Shown: one piece after another, positions 1 to 6,511 of the stretch
Position numbering within the stretch: the stretch's first letter is position 1
Layout of the letters: each line of letters starts with the position of its first letter
Assembly: GCA_003644325.1 (NCBI GenBank)
Contig: QNCA01000009.1
Location: forward strand, 1-12,645
Length of the DNA: 12,645 bases
Source: Planctomycetota bacterium
GTDB lineage: Bacteria; Planctomycetota; B129-G9
Direction of reading: 5' to 3'
The notes under the pieces: model-generated
What the model was told of the DNA's origin: nothing
The model's input: only the letters and a program-made list of their open reading frames with translations
Database searches by the model: none
Made by a program: the position numbers and the translations under genes

Positions 1-1
1 A

Positions 2-916
2 GTCAGGTCCTCCGCCGCGAGGCGGCGTTTCGCCCGCGACAAGGAGGTGCTGAAATCCCTGGGCATATCCATCGAATACGTCCCCCGCAACAGCCTGGAC
101 ACGGGCGGATACTACATACGACGCGAGTCATTCGCCCACCCCGCCATTCACCTGACGGCGGAACACCGACGCTTGCTGGCCTGTCTCCACACAACGGCGG
201 CTCTGGAAAGCAACAGCCCCGTCCTGGGTCCGCTGCTGTCGGCCTTGCAGAAACTGCGCTTCGACGACACGCCGTACGACGTTCCACGGACGGATGACCA
301 CCTGCCGGTGTTCAAACTCGGCGCGGACGAACAGCCGTCGGTGCGCGCCAACCTGGCGGCCTTGATTAACGCGGCCAGGGCTTGCAAGATAGTCACTTTT
401 TACTATCACAGTATGCACAGGGACGACGTCGGCCGGCGCGCCGTCGAGCCTTACGGGACCTTCCTGCGGGAAGGCAAGTGGTATCTCGTCGGCAGGTGTA
501 CGGTGAAACAGGCGATAAGGCTCTTCCGCCTGGACAGGATCATGACGCAGGTGCAGGTAAACAGGGGAAACCCGGGCCGGGCCGATTTCAAGCGCCCGCG
601 CGGCTTCCGCCTGAAGAAATACCTTGGTGTCCTGCCGTGGGAGAAAGGCCCGAAGCCGGAAACGAAGAAACTCTACGATGCGAAAATCACATTCGATGAC
701 GAAGTCTGGTGGATGGCGCGCGAGTCGCTTGCGGCCTCGACCTGCCGGGTCAGCGCAAAAACCGGAGGGGTCGTTGTAAGCATGCCGGTGTACCGCGAGG
801 AGCCTCTTATCAGATGGCTGCTCAAGTTCGGCCCGCACGCCGTCGTCACGTCGCCGAAGCGTCTCAGGAATCTATTGATTGATACCGTAAAGAAAATCAG
901 GCAAAGGCACACGTGA
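2..916 (+). CDS. WYL-domain transcriptional regulator (5' end off the window; PafB-like member of a tandem pair)
   Basis: The frame is open to the left edge. The residues before the first possible start (GTG at 47) read RRFARDKEVLKSLGI, the usual junction between the N-terminal winged helix and the rest of a WYL regulator, so the DNA-binding domain lies off the window and GTG 47 is probably internal. In the visible 304 residues the WYL domain spans about 127-180, with the signature WYLVG at 160-164 followed by RLFRLDRI. The C-terminal WCX-type region ends with WLLKFGPHAVV and a basic helix. WYL domains are ligand- or nucleic-acid-sensing modules of DNA-binding regulators. The next WYL gene begins within 34 bp, matching the tandem arrangement of actinobacterial PafB and PafC, which act as a heterodimer in the DNA-damage response. 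That function is not shown here, and regulators of phage-defence or metabolic genes share the same architecture. Confidence 0.9.
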   Translation, partial: VRSSAARRRFARDKEVLKSLGISIEYVPRNSLDTGGYYIRRESFAHPAIHLTAEHRRLLACLHTTAALESNSPVLGPLLSALQKLRFDDTPYDVPRTDDHLPVFKLGADEQPSVRANLAALINAARACKIVTFYYHSMHRDDVGRRAVEPYGTFLREGKWYLVGRCTVKQAIRLFRLDRIMTQVQVNRGNPGRADFKRPRGFRLKKYLGVLPWEKGPKPETKKLYDAKITFDDEVWWMARESLAASTCRVSAKTGGVVVSMPVYREEPLIRWLLKFGPHAVVTSPKRLRNLLIDTVKKIRQRHT

Positions 917-949
917 CAGATGCCCCCCTTATGCAACAGGAAAAGAAAG

Positions 950-1933
950 ATGCAGCCGGATGAAACAAAAAAGAGGCTGGGCAGAATCCTGAACCTTGTG
1001 CCGCTCGCCGCAAAACGACGCGGCGCGGACCTGCTGGAACTCGCCGACTACCTCGGCTGCGGCATCGACGAACTGGTGCGGGACGTGCACGCTCTCATAA
1101 TGTGCGGCGTGCCGCCGTACTCTCCCAGCGACTACGTCCAGGCGTACGTCGAGGACGGCCGCCTGCACATCAACTTCCCGGGCGGATTTAAGCGCCCGGT
1201 GCGTCTCTCGGCGGATGAACACGCCGCCCTGCAATGCGCGCTGATGCAGGCGGAGCGGGCCGCAGGGCCGGGCGGCGCCCCGGACATAAGGGAACTGATG
1301 CGCAAGTTGGCCGTACGCCGCAGCGGACGCAGGGTCAGGGACAAGGACTACGTGTACTGCACCGTCCAGGTCAAAATGCCGAAGAAGAAGCGCGCCGTCC
1401 TGCAACAGGCCATCGACCGACAGAAGGAACTGATAATCGAGTACCACTCCCTGCGCAGCGGCGTCACCACACGGCGGCGCGTGCGGCCTTACGCGCTCCT
1501 TGCGCGCAGCCACCGCTGGTACCTCGTCGCCTACGACAAAAAACACCGCAAGACCATTCCCTTTCGCGGCGACAGAATAAGACACGCCTCCATCACGGAC
1601 ACCGACTTTCAGCGCCCGGAATATTTCGACCTGACGGAATACCTCGAAGGCAGGATGTATATCAACGCCAGGCCCACGATGAGCGTGAGGGTGCGGTTCG
1701 GTCCGGAGTACGCCCGGTTCATCGCTGAGAAGTACCCACCCGAAGCCTTGCAAAAGCGTGGGGGCGGCTGCATCGACCTGCGGCTGGACACCGACAGCCT
1801 GAACTGGGCGGCCCGTTGGGTGCTCAAGCACGGCCCTTACGCCACCGCGCGAGAACCGAAAGAACTGCGCCGCGAGATAGTCCGCGCCTGCGACAAAATC
1901 CTCGAAGCATACGGCGACGGTGACTGTCACTAA
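950..1933 (+). CDS. WYL-domain transcriptional regulator (PafC-like partner)
   Basis: This 327-residue protein has three parts. An N-terminal helix-turn-helix-like region (about 8-55) resembles the atypical HTH of PafC proteins. The WYL domain (about 155-215) carries WYLVAY at 190-195 and RGDRI at 206-210. A WCX-type C-terminal region (about 243-320) ends in WVLKHGPYA and a basic helix. I chose ATG 950 because AGGA lies 8 bases upstream; ATG 920, ten codons earlier in the same frame, is also possible but has a poorer ribosome site. Either start lies within 34 bp of the first WYL stop, so the two are almost certainly co-transcribed and may heterodimerise. The last six codons (GDGDCH) and the TAA lie in the left arm of the palindrome starting at 1918, so the natural C-terminus may have been replaced by repeat sequence. 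Confidence 0.9.
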   Translation: MQPDETKKRLGRILNLVPLAAKRRGADLLELADYLGCGIDELVRDVHALIMCGVPPYSPSDYVQAYVEDGRLHINFPGGFKRPVRLSADEHAALQCALMQAERAAGPGGAPDIRELMRKLAVRRSGRRVRDKDYVYCTVQVKMPKKKRAVLQQAIDRQKELIIEYHSLRSGVTTRRRVRPYALLARSHRWYLVAYDKKHRKTIPFRGDRIRHASITDTDFQRPEYFDLTEYLEGRMYINARPTMSVRVRFGPEYARFIAEKYPPEALQKRGGGCIDLRLDTDSLNWAARWVLKHGPYATAREPKELRREIVRACDKILEAYGDGDCH

Positions 1934-1971
1934 CTACGGAATCTCGCGGGCCTGTCGAGCGAGATTCGTAG
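1934..1971. repeat. Stem-loop just after the second WYL gene
   Basis: CTACG plus AATCTCGC (1934-1947, with G1939 bulged) pairs with GCGAGATTCGTAG (1959-1971), giving 13 base pairs around an 11-base loop. It begins at the base after the stop codon. There is no following T-run, so it is not a canonical rho-independent terminator. It is better explained as the core of the outer palindrome, though it could still protect the 3' end of the WYL mRNA. Confidence 0.7.
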
Positions 1972-1973
1972 AT

Positions 1974-2143
1974 TACTCAAGTTGACTGACTTTTCCTGAG
2001 CGATGGCGGGTGCTTGGTTATAATCTACCGTCTCATACCTTACGGTGACAGTCACCAATCTGCGATCCGTTCCGACAAGGTCGGAACGGATCCGTAATTG
2101 GTGACAGTCACCGAGGTTAACAAAAAGTCAGTCAACTTGAGTA
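1974..2143. mobile_element. MITE-like element, copy 1 (carries an inner palindrome)
   Basis: This non-coding element of about 170 bp is bounded by perfect 21-bp terminal inverted repeats: TACTCAAGTTGACTGACTTTT (1974-1994) and its complement (2123-2143). GATTA occurs directly on both sides (1971-1975 and 2144-2148). It looks like a target duplication of 3-5 bp, although TA at the inverted-repeat ends leaves the exact border ambiguous. The body holds GATGGCGGGTGCTTG (2002-2016), TATAAT (2019-2024) and GTTAAC near the right end. Copy 2 at 12525-12637 matches this body but lacks the 56 bp at 2057-2112. Size, inverted ends and lack of coding capacity fit a non-autonomous element moved in trans. 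The transposase family cannot be told from the window. Confidence 0.8.
2044..2112. repeat. Inner REPIN-like palindrome inside MITE copy 1
   Basis: Two direct copies of GGTGACAGTCACC (2044-2056 and 2100-2112) flank a perfect 13-bp stem, GATCCGTTCCGAC (2064-2076) with its complement (2080-2092), around the loop AAG. The whole 69-bp unit is close to a palindrome. In MITE copy 2 the corresponding site has one GGTGACAGTCACC (12596-12608) and nothing else, so 56 bp were gained here or lost there. The architecture repeats that of the outer palindrome, with an unrelated stem sequence. Confidence 0.8.
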
Positions 2144-2170
2144 GATTAGTGACTGTCACCGATGCAATCA

Positions 2171-2764
2171 CTACGGCCTGATGGCGCGGAATTCGTCGCG
2201 CAGCCTTTTGTGGGCATAGAAAAGGACGACAGATAGCCCGTAAAGTGCGACAAAGGCATAGAACACGACGAGCAACATATTCGGGGTTTTTACCGTCAGG
2301 AAAAGCACGACCGGCCATACCGCGCCGCGTAAAATGCCGAGAACCCCGCCGTAGATGAGTCCCTTCCTCGCCCATCTCTTGAACGTGACAGCGCCGATGC
2401 CGCAGATGAAAAGGACGACGTCCGCCAGGTGCCACAGCGCGAGGCCGACGACGGACATTATTACGGCATCGGCGTCGGCGGTCTGCAGGCGGGGCGTTCC
2501 GGTAATACCGAGAACGGTGATTATTCCCAGGAGCGCGGACACCGCGACAACGGCCCTTCCGGCCATGGGGTAGATCCAGTCCCCCCTTGCCTCGTCGCTT
2601 CGCAGGCGGACAAAACAATCCCCGCAATAATATTCGCCGTAGTAGAAGTACTTGCAGTCGTAACAGAGATACGCGCCGCAGGTCTTACACCGGACCTCGG
2701 CGGGCTGCTCGGGGTGAAACTTGCAGTAGCGCGTTTCGGGCGCTGGCGTGTTAGGGGCGATCAA
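2171..2764 (-). CDS. B-box-like zinc-finger protein with four membrane segments, function unknown
   Basis: The 197-residue product opens with a compact zinc-binding motif: C14-x2-H17, C26-x2-C29, C34-x2-C37 and C47-x2-C50, resembling a B-box-type finger. Four hydrophobic segments follow, at about 68-90, 103-125, 135-157 and 161-184, and a short basic tail. It is therefore an inner-membrane protein with a soluble metal-binding head. The start is TTG 2764: a TGA lies two codons upstream in frame, the nearby ATG (2771-2769) is out of frame, and GGAG sits 8 bases upstream of the TTG. It lies 59 bp downstream of the carboxypeptidase on the same strand and may share its transcript. Its stop is 10 bp from the repeat block at 1918-2161. 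I do not recognise a specific family and assign no function. Confidence 0.8.
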   Translation of the reverse strand: MIAPNTPAPETRYCKFHPEQPAEVRCKTCGAYLCYDCKYFYYGEYYCGDCFVRLRSDEARGDWIYPMAGRAVVAVSALLGIITVLGITGTPRLQTADADAVIMSVVGLALWHLADVVLFICGIGAVTFKRWARKGLIYGGVLGILRGAVWPVVLFLTVKTPNMLLVVFYAFVALYGLSVVLFYAHKRLRDEFRAIRP

Positions 2765-2823
2765 TAATCATGCTCCGGTTTGCCGGTAATGTCGCGTTTC
2801 ACGGGCGGCAACAGTCGTTCCGG

Positions 2824-4647
2824 TCATCTTCGCGCCGTGTCGCCGGCGAGTTCGGCCTGGTTGATCGGCGCCCTTTCGTAACGGCCGCACTCATAATTGA
2901 GCCACATGCCTTCACCGGCGAGATAGACCGGGCGCGTGGCCGGCCGCAGGTCCGGGGCAAAGCCGATGCCGTCGGTCGCCCCGATCACCACGGCGCCACG
3001 CGAGAAGTCAAAGTGCGCATCGTCATGTATCGAGATTACTCCCGTGAACGTATCATTCCCGTAGCGTGTTCTGGTCCAGGCTCCCGGGCCGACCAGGCGA
3101 TGAAGCCGGCCGAGCCTGTCGAGCAATTTGAGGCGTGAGACCCCTGCATCCTCCTCGGGTACCATCCTGTGCTCTCTTGAGAGAAGCATCGGCTTGTTGA
3201 ATACCAGCGTCACCACGGCCCTGCCCTGCTTCAGTTCGCCGGAATTTCTCGCCACTTTTGTCTCTCCGCCGTATGACTGGGTCATCTGGAAGACCTCGCG
3301 GCCGTCCTGCCGCACGGTAATCTGCCGGACGCACCCCGGGCCCGTGGCCCAGTCGGCGGCGAAAAGAAAGGCATTGAAGTTCTCCAAAGCAACCGGAACG
3401 ATTTGATGCGGGTCCAGCATGAAGCCGGAACCCGTGAGATACCGCCGCACGGAAAAAGAAGGAGAAAGTTCCACGCAGAGAGACATGATTCCCCGTGAGC
3501 CGTAAAAAAAGTCAACACTGCTGCCGGTGATCGGCTCAAGGTATAACTGGCTGCCCTGGCTGTGCCGGTATCGCCTGCCGAACCCCGGAATGGCGGCGGT
3601 TCGCCTGTGCCGGTTGATAAGGTGGGCCATGCCCCCGGCGAGGAATTCATAAGTCTCATAATCCTTCCGCGGCCTTTCCCTCTTATATGCGTGAGGGTAG
3701 AGTATCTTTTCGCTGAATGAATGATAGTCGATATACAGGACGAAGTTGTGCGCCGGGTCGTCTACGAGTGTGATAAGCGCGCGAATTTCCTTCTCTGTTT
3801 CCTTTGGTCGAGTGGGGTCGTCGGGATGCGGCGCGCCCCTGTAGAATTTGCTGGAGGTGTCGTCACTGCCGCCGATGTCATCACCGATAAGATGCGGCAT
3901 GTCACCGGACAGACGCCACTCGTAGGGATAGTTGCGGTTCAAATCGACGCCGACCTGCCCGTCGGGCAGCGGCCGCCTGTTCTTGCGCCACAGGCGATGG
4001 CCTCTGTCCGGCTCCTCCTGGGAGTAAACGAAACCGTCGGGATTGACGACGGGCACTATCCATATCTCGGTGTTATCGACGATGTACCTGACATAATCGT
4101 CGGTTTCATAGTCTTCCAAGAGGCGCTTCGCGAAATACATCGCGGTTTCTATTCCTATCCATTCGCACGCATGCACACCGCCCGTTACCAGGATATCCGG
4201 CTTGACCGGGTCATCTTTTGAGGCATTGCGGCTGATCTTGATTGCGTAGATGGGGCGGCCTTCCCAGGACTTGCCGATTTTATCGATCTTCGCGAGGTCT
4301 TTCGCGTGCAGACCGTATCGCCGCTGCCATTGACTGAGGGTTTGCAGGATTTCGTCGAAGGTATGGAAGTCGGATTTGAATTCGCGGCGGGCCTCCGGTG
4401 ACAGCCCGGTATTCAGGGGTGTAAGGTAAGCACACCCCGCACCTGCCGCCATGCAGACCATCAACAGTGCGCACAACGAAACAGCCGGATCCGCCGAACG
4501 GGCGATTCTTGACCCCACGGGCGGAAAAAGGCGGCTGGAAAGTGACAAATTTGGCGCCCGAACCTGACGATTTTTGTCACTTTGGCTCTCTTCGCGTTTT
4601 GCCCGGGACTCCCGGCCCATAGCCCGATTTCTGCCATACGTCAACAT
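2824..4647 (-). CDS. Exported M14-family zinc carboxypeptidase with a C-terminal extension
   Basis: The 607-residue product has a basic leader, a hydrophobic segment (about 55-70) ending GAGC that suggests a signal peptide or a poorly matching lipobox, a peptidase domain (about 93-435) and a beta-looking extension of about 165 residues. M14 landmarks are visible: the zinc ligands H159 and E162 in GGVHACEW, NPDGF at 202-206, RLWRKNRR at 218-225, GVDLNRNY with N237/R238, the third zinc ligand H309 in DYHSFSEKILYP, and the catalytic glutamate E393 in CVELSP. M14 enzymes remove C-terminal residues from peptides or act on peptidoglycan peptides; the substrate here is unknown. ATG 4647 is preceded by GGAGAGTGAGAG. 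The leader before the hydrophobic segment is unusually long, so a later start such as the GTG for residue 44 is possible. Oddity: the HARE arginine is Cys161. Confidence 0.92.
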   Translation of the reverse strand: MLTYGRNRAMGRESRAKREESQSDKNRQVRAPNLSLSSRLFPPVGSRIARSADPAVSLCALLMVCMAAGAGCAYLTPLNTGLSPEARREFKSDFHTFDEILQTLSQWQRRYGLHAKDLAKIDKIGKSWEGRPIYAIKISRNASKDDPVKPDILVTGGVHACEWIGIETAMYFAKRLLEDYETDDYVRYIVDNTEIWIVPVVNPDGFVYSQEEPDRGHRLWRKNRRPLPDGQVGVDLNRNYPYEWRLSGDMPHLIGDDIGGSDDTSSKFYRGAPHPDDPTRPKETEKEIRALITLVDDPAHNFVLYIDYHSFSEKILYPHAYKRERPRKDYETYEFLAGGMAHLINRHRRTAAIPGFGRRYRHSQGSQLYLEPITGSSVDFFYGSRGIMSLCVELSPSFSVRRYLTGSGFMLDPHQIVPVALENFNAFLFAADWATGPGCVRQITVRQDGREVFQMTQSYGGETKVARNSGELKQGRAVVTLVFNKPMLLSREHRMVPEEDAGVSRLKLLDRLGRLHRLVGPGAWTRTRYGNDTFTGVISIHDDAHFDFSRGAVVIGATDGIGFAPDLRPATRPVYLAGEGMWLNYECGRYERAPINQAELAGDTARR

Positions 4648-4671
4648 CTCTCACTCTCCATCTTCACCATG

Positions 4672-4700
4672 ATTGTGCCACAAACTTCGGACGATTTCAA
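4672..4700 (-). promoter_or_regulatory. Candidate sigma-70 promoter for the carboxypeptidase
   Basis: Read on the minus strand, TTGAAA (4700-4695) and CACAAT (4677-4672) are separated by exactly 17 bp. The predicted start near 4665 leaves a short leader of about 18 bases containing the GGAGAG ribosome site before ATG 4647. The -35 matches five of six consensus bases and the -10 four of six. Confidence 0.5.
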
Positions 4701-4881
4701 GCGAAATAAATTCACGCGGGCCTTAAGCGCCCGTGTTCGAGTCCGCCTGTTTACGCCCGGTTAACTTGTGCCACTTCCCATTTGGCTGAACTCGGAGCAA
4801 AATTGGTGCCGGAGTTGCACTTTCTGAATGTCACCCGGCCGCCCCGGGAATTCCTCCCTACCCTCTTTTCCGAGAATATCC

Positions 4882-4909
4882 TTGACTGGCGCCCTTCGCG
4901 GCGCATAAT
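4882..4909 (+). promoter_or_regulatory. Candidate sigma-70 promoter for guaBA
   Basis: TTGACT (4882-4887) and CATAAT (4904-4909) are separated by 16 bp. Transcription would start near 4916 and leave a leader of about 93 bases before the guaB ATG. Each box is one base from consensus. Confidence 0.55.
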
Positions 4910-5008
4910 GATAGAGCACATCCAGGTATCATACCCGCGGTTTCATAGATAGGCTCTCGGTTGCCCCGTAAGCCTTCGGCCTATTCCCGTTTTTTGAGGC
5001 AGGTAAAC

Positions 5009-6511
5009 ATGAGCAACCCTCACCCTATACCCGCAGGCAAGACCGGAACACGTCCGATAGACGGGATAACCTTCGACGACGTGCTCATCGTGCCGAAGAG
5101 GTCCGACGTAATCCCGCTGGATGTCGGCACCGGCACCCTGCTGACCAGGAACATAACCTTGAACATACCGATTGTCTCGGCGGCGATGGACACCGTGACC
5201 GACGCGCGCCTGGCCATAGCGCTGGCGCAGGAGGGCGGCCTGGGAATAATCCACCGCAACCTGGACATAGCCCGCCAGGCCAATGAAGTGCGCAAGGTAA
5301 AGCGCTCGGAGGCCGGCGTCATTACCTCGCCGGTGACCCTTACACCCGACGCCACTATCGAAAAGGCGCGCGAACTGATGGCCCGCCACAACATATCCGG
5401 CCTGCCGGTGCTGGACGGCGGCAAACTCGTCGGCATAATCACGCGCCGCGACCTGCGCTTCCACAAAGACACCGCCAGCAGGGTGGATCGCATCATGACC
5501 ACGAAACTTATCACCGCGCCGCCGGAGACCACCACCGAACAGGCCATGGACATCCTGCACCGGAACAAGGTGGAAAAACTCCTTCTCGTGGACAATGCTA
5601 TGCGACTGAGAGGCCTCATCACCATAAAGGACATAGACAAGATGGCGCAGTACCCCAACGCCTGCAAGGACGTGTACGGCAGGCTGCGCTGCGGGGCCGC
5701 CGTGGACACCGGCGACTACGAGCGCATCGAAAAACTCATCGAAGCGGGCGTGGACGTCATCGCAGTGGATAAGGCACACGGCCATTCCACCCGTGTCATC
5801 GAAACCATCCGCGAGATAAAAAAACGGTACAACGTGGAGTGCATCGCGGGCAACGTCGTCACGGCCGAGGCGACAAAGGATTTGATAGATGCCGGGGCCG
5901 ACGGCATCAAGGTGGGGGTGGGGCCGTCGGCCATCTGTACCACGCGCATCGTCGCGGGCGTGGGCGTACCGCAGATAACGGCCATCATGAACGCGGTCTC
6001 CGTGGCGGACGCCGCCGGGGTGCCGGTCATCGCCGACGGCGGCATACGTTACTCCGGCGACATATCCAAGGCCGTCGCGGCGGGCGCCCACTGCGTGATG
6101 ATAGGCACGCTGCTGGCGGGCACCGAGGAAAGCCCCGGAGAGACTATCCTCTTCCAGGGCCGCACCTACAAAATCTGCCGCGGCATGGGTTCGCTGGGGG
6201 CGATGGTCGAAGGCAGCAAGTCGCGCTACTCACAGGAAGGTATCAAGATAAAAGACAAACTCGTCCCGGAAGGCATAGAAGGCCGCGTGCCGTACAAGGG
6301 GCCGCTCTCGCGGCTCGTCTATCAACTGGTCGGCGGTCTTCGAGCGACGATGGGCTACACCGGCGCGCGCAACATAGAGGAGTTGCGCCGCAACGTCGAG
6401 TTCGTCCGGGTAAGCCCCGCGGGACTGGCCGAGAGCCACCCCCACGACATCACCATAACCAAGGAGGCGCCCAACTACACCTTCAAGGAAAGCCCGTCCC
6501 ATGAAGCGTGA
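5009..6511 (+). CDS. guaB: Inosine-5'-monophosphate dehydrogenase
   Basis: This enzyme oxidises IMP to XMP with NAD+, the first committed step of guanine nucleotide synthesis, in the cytoplasm. From ATG 5009, with GAGGCAGG just upstream, it has 500 residues, close to the usual length of about 490. The TIM barrel is interrupted by two CBS domains (about 103-215). Landmarks include [20 protein letters not shown] near 58-77, AHGHS at 256-260, the catalytic Cys310 in [18 protein letters not shown] at 343-351, GMGSLGAM at 392-399, the flap R406-Y407, and [18 protein letters not shown] at 4961 would add 16 residues unlike the family and has no ribosome site. Residues usually DTAHGHS and PGSIC read DKAHGHS and PSAIC here. 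The 3' end overlaps guaA by 11 bp, so the two genes form an operon, probably translationally coupled. Confidence 0.97.
   Translation: MSNPHPIPAGKTGTRPIDGITFDDVLIVPKRSDVIPLDVGTGTLLTRNITLNIPIVSAAMDTVTDARLAIALAQEGGLGIIHRNLDIARQANEVRKVKRSEAGVITSPVTLTPDATIEKARELMARHNISGLPVLDGGKLVGIITRRDLRFHKDTASRVDRIMTTKLITAPPETTTEQAMDILHRNKVEKLLLVDNAMRLRGLITIKDIDKMAQYPNACKDVYGRLRCGAAVDTGDYERIEKLIEAGVDVIAVDKAHGHSTRVIETIREIKKRYNVECIAGNVVTAEATKDLIDAGADGIKVGVGPSAICTTRIVAGVGVPQITAIMNAVSVADAAGVPVIADGGIRYSGDISKAVAAGAHCVMIGTLLAGTEESPGETILFQGRTYKICRGMGSLGAMVEGSKSRYSQEGIKIKDKLVPEGIEGRVPYKGPLSRLVYQLVGGLRATMGYTGARNIEELRRNVEFVRVSPAGLAESHPHDITITKEAPNYTFKESPSHEA

Larger units (their letters stand above)
1918..2161. repeat. Outer REPIN-like palindrome, split by a MITE-like insertion
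   Basis: The left part (1918-1937) reads CGGTGACTGTCACTAACTAC. The right part (2142-2161) is its inverted complement except for the central base of the GTGAC-GTCAC palindrome and one extra base. Inside the left part is a further hairpin, with arms 1934-1947 and 1959-1971 and an 11-base loop. If the 1976-2148 segment is removed, leaving a single GATTA, the two sides join into a near-perfect palindrome of about 71 bp: GGTGAC palindrome, stem, loop, stem, GTGAC palindrome. This resembles the REP-doublet (REPIN) units dispersed by RAYT transposases. That relationship is my inference, and no RAYT gene is in the window. Confidence 0.75.
4648..5008. other. Divergent intergenic region between the carboxypeptidase and guaB
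   Basis: This 361-bp gap separates genes transcribed outward in both directions. It holds one candidate sigma-70 promoter per side, listed separately. A modest inverted repeat lies near 4711-4735 (CGGGC, loop CTTAAGC, GCCCG). I see no open frame with a credible start and no purine-riboswitch core ahead of guaB. The guaB ribosome site is GAGGCAGG at 4996-5003, just before ATG 5009. Confidence 0.7.

Noticed and set aside
382..699. Plus-strand frame inside the first WYL gene
   Set aside because: It is an out-of-frame shadow of a clear WYL coding region with no independent support.
1982..2024. Promoter inside MITE copy 1 (TTGACT and TATAAT)
   Set aside because: The boxes are 31 bp apart, far from the 16-18 bp needed, and no closer -35 is visible; copy 2 also lacks one.
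1918..2161. CRISPR array suggested by recurring GTGAC-w-GTCAC
   Set aside because: Spacing is irregular, the motif is itself palindromic, and the intervening sequences are stem-loops or mobile-element parts rather than uniform unique spacers.
2052..2627. Minus-strand open frame across the repeat block, containing two VTVTN segments
   Set aside because: It overlaps the zinc-finger gene in another frame. The VTVTN parts are translations of the GTGACAGTCAC repeats, not protein signal.
4916..5008. Purine riboswitch in the guaBA leader
   Set aside because: The conserved core of the purine aptamer and its three-helix layout cannot be found.
4961..5008. Upstream TTG start for guaB
   Set aside because: The extra 16 residues do not resemble IMPDH N-termini and no ribosome site precedes the TTG; ATG 5009 has one.
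4943..6091. Long minus-strand open frame opposite guaB
   Set aside because: It is a shadow of guaB codon usage, has no ribosome site and resembles no protein family; guaB is unambiguous.
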